Shown here in pieces: positions 27,191-35,644 of a stretch of 64,000 nucleotides of DNA. The DNA comes from Dellaglioa kimchii. GTDB taxonomy: Bacteria > Bacillota > Bacilli > Lactobacillales > Lactobacillaceae. Where the stretch lies: positions 62,001-126,000 of the forward strand of contig NZ_CP170736.1 in the NCBI RefSeq assembly GCF_046115505.1. Direction: 5' to 3'. Position numbers and translations under genes: made by a program. The notes under the pieces were generated by a model. The model saw nothing but the letters and a program-made list of their open reading frames with translations. It made no database searches and was not told the DNA's origin. How positions within the stretch are numbered: position 1 is the stretch's first letter; every line of letters begins with the position of its first letter.

Positions 27191-27877
27191 ATGCGATTAC
27201 TTTTTGATGAAGAACAAGAAAAGCTACACATTAGATTTAGCGAAATGGGTATGATGGTCAGTGAAGCTATTCATAAATCTGTCCGTGCTTTCATTAATCA
27301 TGATAAAGAATTGGCCCATGAAGTTATTGTCGGCGATTACAAAATTAATGAACGCGAAATGAAGTTAGAAAAACAAACGTTAGAAATGATTGCATTGTAT
27401 CAACCTGTTACAAGTGATTTAAGAGATATTGTGACTGTTTTAAAAGCTATTTCTGATTTAGAACGAATGGGAGATCACGCTGTAAGTATTGCGAGATCAA
27501 CGATTCGTGTTAAAGGCAATCCTAGAGTAACAGAGATTGAAGATGAAATTGGAATTATGGGCGACCATGCACGTAAGATGGTTGAAGAAGTCCTTACAGC
27601 TTACATTAAAAAAGATGCTGAAAAAGCCCGTAAAGTTGCTAATTTAGATCTTGAAGTTGATGAATATTTCACGACAATATATGACCAGTGTATCCATGAA
27701 ATGAAAACGAATCCCGAAACAGTTGTGGGAAGTGCTGACTATTTGATGGTTGCCACTTATCTAGAACGGATTGGCGATTATGTTACAAATGTCTGTGAAT
27801 GGGTTGTTTATTTAAAAAATGGCCGAATCACTGAATTGAATCCTGGTAAATCAGAGTTAGAAAAAGAAAACGAATAA
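27191..27877 (+). CDS. phoU: Phosphate transport regulator PhoU
   Basis: The 228-residue all-helical protein has two PhoU repeats. Each carries the metal-binding pattern: ISDLERMGDHAVSIA near 90 and YLERIGDYVTNVCEW near 190. It tunes Pst activity and phosphate signalling. Start follows AAAGGGAGAC. Last gene of the operon; a terminator follows. Confidence 0.95.
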   Translation: MRLLFDEEQEKLHIRFSEMGMMVSEAIHKSVRAFINHDKELAHEVIVGDYKINEREMKLEKQTLEMIALYQPVTSDLRDIVTVLKAISDLERMGDHAVSIARSTIRVKGNPRVTEIEDEIGIMGDHARKMVEEVLTAYIKKDAEKARKVANLDLEVDEYFTTIYDQCIHEMKTNPETVVGSADYLMVATYLERIGDYVTNVCEWVVYLKNGRITELNPGKSELEKENE

Positions 27878-27891
27878 GGCACTACTCATTT

Positions 27892-27927
27892 AATAACTAA
27901 CAATTTCACGATTGTTAGTTATTTTTA
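27892..27927 (+). terminator. Terminator of pst operon
   Basis: ATAACTAACAAT / ATTGTTAGTTAT with loop TTCACG, followed by TTTTAATTT. Confidence 0.85.
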
Positions 27928-27934
27928 ATTTAAA

Positions 27935-27999
27935 CGTTAAAATTTAAGTAAATAACGCTCGTTAAAATTGTAAAATGAGTACAATAAGAAGTACAATAA
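27935..27999 (+). repeat. Two direct-repeat pairs upstream of the pspC-like gene
   Basis: CGTTAAAATT occurs at 27935-27944 and 27960-27969 (25 bp apart); AGTACAATAA occurs at 27978-27987 and 27990-27999 (12 bp apart). They lie where a promoter and regulator site would be expected. Confidence 0.5.
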
Positions 28000-28031
28000 T
28001 GATAGATTATTCTGAATGGAGGAACTATAAA

Positions 28032-28337
28032 ATGAAAACAAATAAAAAATTCACAAAATCAACTAATAAAATTATCGCGGGTGTCGCAGCTGGACTTGCC
28101 GAATATATAAATTGGAATCCAACACTCGTTAGATTTTTATTTTTAATGCTAATCTTCGCAACAAAAGGCGTATTTATACTTGTCTATATCTTGTTAGCAA
28201 TTAGCTTGCCAGGGAAAAAACGTTCATTTACTAGTTCTTTTGAGCAGTTTACATCTAGTACTGGACAACGGACTAGCTCATCAAGTAAGAGTGGCCGTAA
28301 AATTATTAAAGATGTAGAAGTTACAGACGATAAATAA
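28032..28337 (+). CDS. PspC-domain membrane protein
   Basis: The 101-residue protein has a PspC domain: KIIAGVAAGLAEYINWNPTL followed by a hydrophobic segment (~33-60), then a short Ser-rich basic tail. PspC domains take part in envelope-stress sensing. The ATG at 28032 follows TGGAGG; the in-frame ATG at 27975 lacks a binding site and would put the AGTACAATAA repeats inside the gene. The yvlD-like and hprK genes follow closely. Confidence 0.85.
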   Translation: MKTNKKFTKSTNKIIAGVAAGLAEYINWNPTLVRFLFLMLIFATKGVFILVYILLAISLPGKKRSFTSSFEQFTSSTGQRTSSSSKSGRKIIKDVEVTDDK

Positions 28338-28360
28338 TATTAATGATGAGGTGAAGATTC

Positions 28361-28714
28361 ATGGGATTTTGGCAACGCGTATTAATTAATGCCATACTAT
28401 TTTTGGCAATATCTGGATTTTTCCCAGATACTTTATTTGTTAAAAGTATCTGGGTTTCATTAATCGCCAGTTTTGTACTGGCTGTACTAAATATGCTAGT
28501 TAAACCGTTTTTAGTGATTTTATCACTGCCGGTAACTATTTTCAGTTTAGGATTTTTCTATCTGATTATAAATGCATTTATGTTACAAATGACGTCATTT
28601 TTTGTGGGTAATGAATTTAAATTTTCGAGCTTTTGGGCGGCATTTATCATCTCAATTGTGATGAGTATTGCTAATACAATCGTAACAAATTACTTTATTA
28701 GAAATAGACAATAG
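28361..28714 (+). CDS. YvlD-like four-helix membrane protein (phage holin superfamily IV)
   Basis: The 117-residue protein is almost entirely four membrane helices, with NMLVKPFLVILSLPVTIFSL in the middle, a mark of this family. In Bacillus yvlC (PspC) and yvlD are adjacent as here. The holin name is by family only; no phage genes are nearby. It is 11 bases from hprK. Confidence 0.82.
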   Translation: MGFWQRVLINAILFLAISGFFPDTLFVKSIWVSLIASFVLAVLNMLVKPFLVILSLPVTIFSLGFFYLIINAFMLQMTSFFVGNEFKFSSFWAAFIISIVMSIANTIVTNYFIRNRQ

Positions 28715-28725
28715 GGGGCATTAAG

Positions 28726-29664
28726 ATGGCCAATGAAGTTTCAGTTAGAAATTTAGTAGATGCAATGGGATTAACTGTTTTAATTGGGAAAGAATACTTG
28801 GATGATAAAAAGATTACAACAAGTGATATTTCACGTCCTGGCCTAGAATTAACCGGGTATTTTAATTTTTATCCGAAAGAACGTATTCAATTGTTTGGGA
28901 TGACAGAACATGCTTATGCAAATGGACTGACTCCTGAAGATAGGCAGAATGTGATGAATCAATTAGCAACAGAGCAAACACCATGTTTTGTTGTTTCAAA
29001 TGATTTGGATGTGCCGCTAGAATTATTAGCTATCGTTAAAGAAAGACATATTCCAGTTCTAATTTCAAAACTAACAACGTCACGTCTATCTTCTAATATG
29101 GTTAATTATTTGGAAGCCAAATTAGCTGAACGCCAGTCAATACATGGTGTTTTAGTTGATATTTATGGGCTTGGGGTCATGATTACAGGTGATTCTGGTG
29201 TTGGTAAATCAGAAACAGCGCTTGAATTAATTAGACGTGGGCATCGTTTAATTGCAGATGACCGTGTTGATGTTTTCCAACAAGATGAGGAGACACTTGT
29301 TGGTGAAGCACCTGCAATTTTAAAACATTTACTTGAAATTCGAGGTATCGGTATTATTGATATCATGAACTTGTTTGGTGCAGGAGCTGTCCGTAATGAC
29401 ACTGATATTTCACTAATTATTCATCTAGAAAACTGGACTCCTGATAAACAATTTGATCGATTAGGTAATAATGATGAATTTGTCAAAATATTCAATGTGA
29501 ATGTGCCAAAAATCTCTGTACCTGTTAAAACAGGACGTAATTTGGCCATTATCATTGAAGTTGCAGCAATGAACTTCCGTGCAAAAACAATGGGTTACGA
29601 TGCCACTAAAGCATTTGAAGCTAATCTAAATGGCTTAATCCAAACAAATTCAAAAAAAGATTAA
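28726..29664 (+). CDS. hprK: HPr kinase/phosphorylase
   Basis: This bifunctional enzyme phosphorylates and dephosphorylates HPr at Ser46 and so sets catabolite repression. The 312 residues include an N-terminal regulatory domain, the P-loop GDSGVGKSET (~153-162), HRLIADDRVDV and the family signature EIRGIGIIDIMNLFGAGAVR (~204-223). Start follows AGGGGGCA. lgt begins a few bases after the stop, the conserved hprK-lgt order. Confidence 0.97.
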   Translation: MANEVSVRNLVDAMGLTVLIGKEYLDDKKITTSDISRPGLELTGYFNFYPKERIQLFGMTEHAYANGLTPEDRQNVMNQLATEQTPCFVVSNDLDVPLELLAIVKERHIPVLISKLTTSRLSSNMVNYLEAKLAERQSIHGVLVDIYGLGVMITGDSGVGKSETALELIRRGHRLIADDRVDVFQQDEETLVGEAPAILKHLLEIRGIGIIDIMNLFGAGAVRNDTDISLIIHLENWTPDKQFDRLGNNDEFVKIFNVNVPKISVPVKTGRNLAIIIEVAAMNFRAKTMGYDATKAFEANLNGLIQTNSKKD

Positions 29665-29682
29665 GGATTGGACGAGAGTAAA

Positions 29683-30510
29683 TTGAATTATTTATTAGGT
29701 GCATTGAATCCCATCGCAGTTAAATTAGGACCTATTGAAGTTCGTTGGTATGGCGTAATAATTGCGAGTGCAGTAATTATAGCAGTTATTTTAGCCATTC
29801 TGGAAGGCAAAAAAATAGGAATAAATGAAGATACCATATATGATATGGTTCTATGGGCGTTGCCAATTTCAATTATTTCTGCGCGACTCTATTACGTTGT
29901 GTTCGAGTGGTCTTATTACTCTCAACATCTAAGTGAAGTTTATCGAATTTGGGACGGTGGTATTGCTATCTATGGTGGGTTAATAGGCGCAATTATTACA
30001 GTGATTATTTTCTGTCAGCGTCGTCATTTGTCAGCATGGTTAATGTTTGATCTAGCGGCACCACTTGTGCTACTTGCGCAATCAATCGGCCGTTGGGGTA
30101 ATTTTATGAACCAAGAAGCCCATGGTGGAAAAACAACGTTAGAGGCATTACAAAATTTACATTTACCTGAATTTATTATTAACCAAATGAACATCAATGG
30201 CATCTACTATAAGCCAACATTTCTATACGAATCATTGTGGAGTTTTGTTGGATTCTTAATATTAATTGCCTTGCGACATCGAGTACATCTTTTCAAACGT
30301 GGAGAAATACTATTTGCATATCTAACTTGGTATTCATTTGGTCGTTTCTTTATCGAAGGAATGAGAACAGATAGCTTAATGTTATTTTCAACAATTCGTG
30401 TTTCTCAACTTCTCTCATTAGTGATTTTTATTGGATCAATTAGTTGGTTATTATTGAGAAGATATTGGGAACCGCAAAATCAATGGTATTTAGACGGACA
30501 ATTGAAATAA
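29683..30510 (+). CDS. lgt: Prolipoprotein diacylglyceryl transferase
   Basis: Lgt moves diacylglycerol from phosphatidylglycerol to the lipobox Cys of prolipoproteins such as PstS. The protein has about seven membrane helices, VRWYG near residue 22 and the signature GRWGNFMNQEAHGG near 136. No ATG is available: TTG at 29683 gives the family-like N-terminus NYLLGALNP and has GAGAG four bases upstream, while TTG at 29668 directly abuts AAGGA. I prefer 29683 with modest certainty. Confidence 0.93.
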   Translation: MNYLLGALNPIAVKLGPIEVRWYGVIIASAVIIAVILAILEGKKIGINEDTIYDMVLWALPISIISARLYYVVFEWSYYSQHLSEVYRIWDGGIAIYGGLIGAIITVIIFCQRRHLSAWLMFDLAAPLVLLAQSIGRWGNFMNQEAHGGKTTLEALQNLHLPEFIINQMNINGIYYKPTFLYESLWSFVGFLILIALRHRVHLFKRGEILFAYLTWYSFGRFFIEGMRTDSLMLFSTIRVSQLLSLVIFIGSISWLLLRRYWEPQNQWYLDGQLK

Positions 30511-30587
30511 AAATTTCTCATAGTTAATGCTATTAGAGGTAAAATTTGGTATGATTAGAATGAATAAATTTTGAAGGAGATTATATA

Positions 30588-31607
30588 ATGACAAAAAAAG
30601 TAGCAGTATTAGGCGCCGGTTCTTGGGGTAGTATCCTTGCCGATATCCTAACTGAAAATGGTCATGACATCAGACTTTGGTCAAATGTTCCAGCACAAGT
30701 AGCAGAAATGAATGAGTTCCATACAAATAAGCATTACTTGGAAGATTACACTTATTCTAAAGACCTACATGCATATGAAGATTTAAAAGAAGCTTTGGAT
30801 CAAGTTGACGCTATTTTATTTGTTGTTCCAACAAAAGCAAGCCGTATTGTTGCTAAACAAGTAGCAGCAATTTTAGAAGAAACAGGTAACAAACCAATTA
30901 TTATTCATGCAAGTAAAGGACTAGAACAAGTCACACACAAACGTATTTCAGAAGTTATTGAAGAAGAAATTTCTGCTGACATTCGTGGTAGTGTTGTTGT
31001 CTTCTCTGGCCCAAGTCACGCTGAAGAAGTTGCTAACCGTGATTTAACAACAATTGTTTCAGCAAGTACTGATCCTGAAGCTGCAAGTTTTGTTCAAGAT
31101 CTCTTTATGAATAAATTCTTAAGAATCTACACAAATAACGATGTTATCGGTGTAGAAATGGGCGCAGCTATGAAGAATATTATCGCCGTTGGTGCTGGTA
31201 TGCTTCATGGTATGGGCTATGGCGATAACGCTAAAGCTGCTTTGATTACACGTGGTTTAGCTGAAATTGCTCGTTTAGGAACATCATTTGGTGCTAACCA
31301 ATTAACCTTTATGGGACTTTCTGGTGTTGGTGATTTAATCGTTACAGCTACAAGTGTTCATTCACGTAACTGGCGTGCTGGAGACCAATTAGGTCAAGGC
31401 AAATCATTAGATGCTGTTGTTGCTGATATGGGTATGGTTATTGAAGGTGTTGGTACTGCTAAGGCTGCTTATGAATTAGCACAACAACAAGGAATTGATA
31501 TGCCAATTACAAATGCAATTTATGACGTTTTATACAATAATAAAGAAATTAAATCAGTGATTGAAGCTTTAATCAATCGTGAAGGTAAATCTGAATTAGC
31601 AGAATAA
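30588..31607 (+). CDS. gpsA: Glycerol-3-phosphate dehydrogenase [NAD(P)+]
   Basis: GpsA makes sn-glycerol-3-phosphate from dihydroxyacetone phosphate for phospholipids and teichoic acids. The 339-residue protein has the nucleotide-binding VAVLGAGSWGSILAD at the N-terminus, FSGPSHAEEV near 140 and the catalytic Lys in GAAMKNIIAVGAGM near 193. AAGGAG precedes the ATG. galU follows after 14 bases. Confidence 0.97.
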   Translation: MTKKVAVLGAGSWGSILADILTENGHDIRLWSNVPAQVAEMNEFHTNKHYLEDYTYSKDLHAYEDLKEALDQVDAILFVVPTKASRIVAKQVAAILEETGNKPIIIHASKGLEQVTHKRISEVIEEEISADIRGSVVVFSGPSHAEEVANRDLTTIVSASTDPEAASFVQDLFMNKFLRIYTNNDVIGVEMGAAMKNIIAVGAGMLHGMGYGDNAKAALITRGLAEIARLGTSFGANQLTFMGLSGVGDLIVTATSVHSRNWRAGDQLGQGKSLDAVVADMGMVIEGVGTAKAAYELAQQQGIDMPITNAIYDVLYNNKEIKSVIEALINREGKSELAE

Positions 31608-31621
31608 AAGGGGATTAGACT

Positions 31622-32521
31622 ATGCAAAAAGTTAAAAAAGCCATTATTCCGGCTGCTGGACTAGGGACTCGTTTCTTACCAGCAACTAAAGCGATGGCAA
31701 AAGAAATGCTCCCAATTGTTGATAAACCAACGATTCAATTTATTGTTGAAGAGGCGCGTCAATCGGGTATTGAAGATATTTTGATTGTTACGGGTAAAGG
31801 TAAGCGACCAATTGAAGATCATTTTGATTCGGTGCCAGAACTGGAAGCGAATTTAGCTGCAAAGCATAAAGACGAATTATTAAAATTAGTTGAAGAAACA
31901 ACGGATATTAATTTGTATTTTGTCCGTCAATCTCATCCACGAGGTCTTGGAGATGCCGTTTTAATGGCTAAAGATTTTGTTGGAGATGAACCTTTTGTTG
32001 TCATGTTAGGCGATGATTTAATGGAAGATAAAGTACCATTAACGCGTCAACTCATGAATCGCTTTGATGAGACACATGCTTCAACTTTAGCGGTGATGAA
32101 AGTCCCTCATGAAGAAGTTTCAAAATATGGTGTGATTAATCCTGAATTAGAAGTTAAACCTGGATTATTCAATGTTAAAAACTTTGTTGAAAAACCTACA
32201 CCTGAAGAAGCACCTAGTGACTTAGCTATTATTGGACGTTACTTATTAACACCTGAAATTTTTGGTATTTTAGAACATCAAAAACCAGGCGCTGGTAATG
32301 AAATTCAATTAACGGATGCCATTGATGCATTGAATAAAGTGCAACGTGTTTTCGCTCATGAATTTAAAGGAACTCGATACGATGTTGGCTATAAATTTGG
32401 CTACTTAAAAACAAGTATTGAGTATGGTTTGAAACATAAAGAAGTTAAAGATGAATTAAAAGAATATTTGAAGACTTTAGGCGCAAAATTAATTGCAGAA
32501 GATACAGCAAAAAATAAGTAG
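31622..32521 (+). CDS. galU: UTP-glucose-1-phosphate uridylyltransferase
   Basis: GalU makes UDP-glucose from glucose-1-phosphate. The 299-residue protein has the signature GLGTRFLPATKAMAKEMLP near residue 14 and GLGDAVLMA near 106. It feeds the glycolipid glycosyltransferases; Pgm at 35.6 kb makes its substrate. AAAGGGGA precedes the start, and a terminator follows. Confidence 0.97.
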   Translation: MQKVKKAIIPAAGLGTRFLPATKAMAKEMLPIVDKPTIQFIVEEARQSGIEDILIVTGKGKRPIEDHFDSVPELEANLAAKHKDELLKLVEETTDINLYFVRQSHPRGLGDAVLMAKDFVGDEPFVVMLGDDLMEDKVPLTRQLMNRFDETHASTLAVMKVPHEEVSKYGVINPELEVKPGLFNVKNFVEKPTPEEAPSDLAIIGRYLLTPEIFGILEHQKPGAGNEIQLTDAIDALNKVQRVFAHEFKGTRYDVGYKFGYLKTSIEYGLKHKEVKDELKEYLKTLGAKLIAEDTAKNK

Positions 32522-32536
32522 CCTAATTCTTACAGT

Positions 32537-32576
32537 AAAACAGGTTTCAAGTTCAACTTACTTGGGACCTGTTTTT
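32537..32576 (+). terminator. Terminator after galU
   Basis: AAACAGGTTTCAAGT / ACTTGGGACCTGTTT stem with one mismatch, then a T run. Confidence 0.85.
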
Positions 32577-32657
32577 GATGTTAAAGCAATTAAATAGACA
32601 AAAAAAGTAACATAGGGTATTGTTGAATTACTTACTAAAAGAAAGAAGGTTGAACTA

Positions 32658-33596
32658 ATGACAAAAAAATATGATGTTGTTGTGATTGGTGCTGGGCCCG
32701 GTGGAATGACTGCCGCACTCTATGCATCACGTGCAAATCTATCGGTTTTAATGATTGATCGCGGGATTTATGGTGGCCAAATGAATAATACGGCTGAAGT
32801 TGAAAATTATCCTGGATTTAAATCAATCTTAGGCCCTGATTTAGCAAAAGAAATGTACGAAAGTTCGACACAATTTGGTGCAGAATATGCATATGGTAGT
32901 GTAACTGATATTACAATTGAAGGCGACACAAAACTCATCACAACAGATAGTGATGTTTTTGAAACAAAAGCTTTAATTATCGCAACTGGATCTGAATACA
33001 AAAAATTAGGTGCTGAAGGCGAAGATACCTTTAGTGGCCGAGGTGTTTCTTACTGTGCAGTCTGTGATGGTGCTTTCTTCAAAAATCGTGAAGTCATCGT
33101 TATCGGTGGTGGTGATTCAGCAATCGAAGAAGGTTCTTATTTATCAAAATTAGCTTCAAAAGTAACGGTAATTCATCGTCGTGATAAATTACGTGCTCAA
33201 AAAATATTACAGGATCGTGCCTTTGCGGATGATAAAATATCTTTTGTTTGGGATACTAATGTCACAGAGATTGTTGGTGACGATCGTAAAGTAACTGGCG
33301 TTAAAGTAACGAATAATAAGACAGGTGAAACATCTGAAATTCCTGCTAGTGGTGTCTTCATTTATGTTGGTGTTAAACCAATGACAACAGCATTCACAAA
33401 GCTTGGAATTACTGACGATTATGGTTGGATTCCAACTGACGAAAATATGCTAACAAATGTACCAGGTATTTTCGCAGTTGGTGATGTACGTAAGAAAGAA
33501 TTGCGTCAAATTACAACTGCAGTCGGTGATGGTGGTATTGCTGGACAACAAGCATTTAGTTACCTTGAATCATTAAATGATGCAGAATTAAGTTAA
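32658..33596 (+). CDS. trxB: Thioredoxin-disulfide reductase
   Basis: This FAD/NADPH enzyme reduces thioredoxin. The 312-residue protein has the FAD motif VIGAGPGGMTAAL at the N-terminus, the redox centre CAVCDG near 134, the NADPH motif VIGGGDSAIEEG near 150 and the C-terminal FAVGDVRKKELRQ. AGAAAGAAGG precedes the ATG. Single gene between two terminators. Confidence 0.97.
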   Translation: MTKKYDVVVIGAGPGGMTAALYASRANLSVLMIDRGIYGGQMNNTAEVENYPGFKSILGPDLAKEMYESSTQFGAEYAYGSVTDITIEGDTKLITTDSDVFETKALIIATGSEYKKLGAEGEDTFSGRGVSYCAVCDGAFFKNREVIVIGGGDSAIEEGSYLSKLASKVTVIHRRDKLRAQKILQDRAFADDKISFVWDTNVTEIVGDDRKVTGVKVTNNKTGETSEIPASGVFIYVGVKPMTTAFTKLGITDDYGWIPTDENMLTNVPGIFAVGDVRKKELRQITTAVGDGGIAGQQAFSYLESLNDAELS

Positions 33597-33603
33597 ATTA
33601 TAG

Positions 33604-33630
33604 AATAAGCCTTTTGGGGCTTATTTTTTT
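33604..33630 (+). terminator. Terminator after trxB
   Basis: AATAAGCC / GGCTTATT stem followed by Ts. Confidence 0.85.
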
Positions 33631-33636
33631 ATTTAC

Positions 33637-33703
33637 TTGACTTTATGTGCATGTGAACATTATAATAATCTAATCCGCTTATGAAAAAAATTAAACATAT
33701 GCG
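33637..33703 (+). promoter_or_regulatory. Promoter and inverted repeat upstream of MFS-MarR pair
   Basis: TTGACT (33637-33642), 18-bp spacer, TATAAT (33661-33666). Downstream, CGCTTATG (33676-33683) and CATATGCG (33696-33703) form an imperfect inverted repeat that could be the operator for the MarR-type regulator encoded downstream (inference). Confidence 0.55.
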
Positions 33704-33729
33704 TAAATTTAAGTGAGAAGAGAGTTAGA

Positions 33730-35073
33730 ATGACAAACAAAAAAAGAAATACAATTGGTGCTGTTTTATTAATTGCGACTTTTGCCGCTTTATTAAATCA
33801 AACATTGATGATTACAGCATTACCAAAATTAATCACCGTTTTAAATGTTAACCTTGCAACCGCACAATGGTTAACGACGGGTTATGTTTTAATGGTCGGA
33901 ATTTCGACACCATTATCAGCAATTTTATATGAAAAATATTCAACAAGACAAATATTTGTCGGTATTATGGTTGTCTTTTTAATCGGAAGTATCGTTGCAT
34001 CAAGTGGCGCTAATTTTTGGGCAATCTTAATTGGTCGCTTAATCCAAGCTGCTGCCGGTGGCGTATTGACTACATTTACGATGATTAGTGTCATTGCAAT
34101 TAACCCAATTGAACGTCGTGGCGTTGTAATGGGACTTGCTATGCTCGTCATCTCAGCTGCTCCAGCAATTGGACCAACTTTATCAGGTATTATGATTACA
34201 TTTTTACCATGGAGAGCATTATTTATTTTCATTATTCCAATCATGTTAATTTTATTAATTGTTGGGGTTTGTATTTTACCTAACTATTCAGAAAAGACAG
34301 ATGTTAAAATTGATTTTAAATCGTTCTTCTTATCACTAGTTGGACTTGCTACAATTTTAATTGGTATTTCAATTATTGGAGACCAATTATTAGTTGCACT
34401 TGTCCTAATTGTGATTGGTGTTTTGGCTTTAATCTATTTTGGTCGTCGCCAATTAGCTTTAAAAGAACCATTTTTAAATATTCGAATTTTCAAAGTACGT
34501 TCATTCTCAACTATGATTGCATTAATTATGCTAGTTTTTGGTATTTTAATGGCAACGGAATTAGTTATGCCAATGTTCTTAGAAAACAATCAACATTTAT
34601 CAGGAATGACTGCTGGGTTAATTATGTTACCGGGTGCTGCAATTAATGCTATTATTTCACCTATTGTTGGTAACCTTTATGATCAATACGGTTATAAAAA
34701 AATATTTATATTTGGCTTTTTGATGTTGATGATTTCAGTACTACCAATGTTATTTTTAACAATTGAATTTCCTGTTTGGTTATCAGTTGTTACTTATGCT
34801 ATTCGATTAACCGGGGTTGGTGCTATTATGGCACCAGCAACAACAGAATCTTTAAAAGATTTAAATCCAATGGAAATAAATCATGCAACAACGTTAACGA
34901 ATACATTAAGACAAGTTAGTGGTTCATTATTTAATACCGTTATTATTGTTATTGCTAGTATTCCAGCATCATTTGTTGTTGGATACAAATATTCAATGAT
35001 CTTTATCATGGTTGTCTCAATTGTAATTGGACTAGTTGGACTAGTCTATTTCAGAAAAACAAGTAAAGCTTAA
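33730..35073 (+). CDS. MFS drug exporter (DHA2/EmrB-QacA type)
   Basis: The 447-residue transporter has 12 or more helices. The first helix reads FAALLNQTLMITALP, followed by TAQWLTTGYVL, the DHA2 signatures; the loop GRLIQAAAGGVLTT is motif-like. Exported compound unknown. A MarR-type regulator gene follows after 11 bases, suggesting drug- or phenolic-responsive control. Confidence 0.88.
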   Translation: MTNKKRNTIGAVLLIATFAALLNQTLMITALPKLITVLNVNLATAQWLTTGYVLMVGISTPLSAILYEKYSTRQIFVGIMVVFLIGSIVASSGANFWAILIGRLIQAAAGGVLTTFTMISVIAINPIERRGVVMGLAMLVISAAPAIGPTLSGIMITFLPWRALFIFIIPIMLILLIVGVCILPNYSEKTDVKIDFKSFFLSLVGLATILIGISIIGDQLLVALVLIVIGVLALIYFGRRQLALKEPFLNIRIFKVRSFSTMIALIMLVFGILMATELVMPMFLENNQHLSGMTAGLIMLPGAAINAIISPIVGNLYDQYGYKKIFIFGFLMLMISVLPMLFLTIEFPVWLSVVTYAIRLTGVGAIMAPATTESLKDLNPMEINHATTLTNTLRQVSGSLFNTVIIVIASIPASFVVGYKYSMIFIMVVSIVIGLVGLVYFRKTSKA

Positions 35074-35084
35074 GGAGTTTTGAG

Positions 35085-35570
35085 ATGCAAAATATGAATG
35101 GAAATTCTTTTTACGATACACATGAAGTTGAGAAATTAACAACAATTTACAACAGAATGATTCGATTAAGAATAAATGATACGTTAAAAGAGTTTGAACT
35201 TTCTGAGAGTAACTTTTTTTACGTGTTGTTAGTTTGTGAGTCACCTGGCGTTAGTCAGGATGAGCTAATCCAAAATATTTATCGGGATCACAGTGTTGTG
35301 ACACGTGCTATCTCAAAATTAATTAAAGATGGTTGGCTTGAAAAAAAAATGTCGTCCGCAGATAAACGACGGACTGAACTTTATCCTACAGCAAAAGCGA
35401 TTAATAATTATCAAGATATTTTTGATAGAATTACAGTCGTTAATGATGAAAGTATATCGGTGCTTAGTGAAGAAGAAATTAAGCAATTTGAGCATATTTT
35501 GGAAAAGGTAATTAAATCAGGAATTGAACGTGAACGACTTGCTGGAAGAAAGATATCAGAATTATTCTGA
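35085..35570 (+). CDS. MarR-family transcriptional regulator
   Basis: The 161-residue winged-helix protein has recognition region VSQDELIQNIYRDHSVVTRA (~53-72) and wing KKMSSADKRRTELYPT (~85-100), with helical dimerisation ends. It likely represses its own operon with the MFS gene. AAGGAGTTTTGAG precedes the ATG. The last codons lie inside the terminator hairpin. Confidence 0.88.
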   Translation: MQNMNGNSFYDTHEVEKLTTIYNRMIRLRINDTLKEFELSESNFFYVLLVCESPGVSQDELIQNIYRDHSVVTRAISKLIKDGWLEKKMSSADKRRTELYPTAKAINNYQDIFDRITVVNDESISVLSEEEIKQFEHILEKVIKSGIERERLAGRKISELF

Positions 35571-35580
35571 TATCTTTTTT
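35551..35580 (+). terminator. Terminator overlapping the MarR gene 3' end
   Basis: AGATATCAGA / TCTGATATCT around ATTAT, then six Ts. The stop codon (35568-35570) is within the stem. Confidence 0.85.
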
Positions 35581-35644
35581 ATTATCCTGAATAGTAAGCG
35601 CATTTATTGTATAATAGTAATATTATATGAATGGGAGTGATATT

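Noticed and set aside
28361..28714. Possible prophage remnant, because the protein belongs to a holin superfamily
   Set aside because: The YvlD-type family is chromosomal and sits in its usual place beside a PspC gene and hprK; no phage genes nearby.
33882..34244. 120-residue minus-strand open frame inside the MFS gene
   Set aside because: Antisense of membrane-helix codons, which commonly stay open; no start signal.
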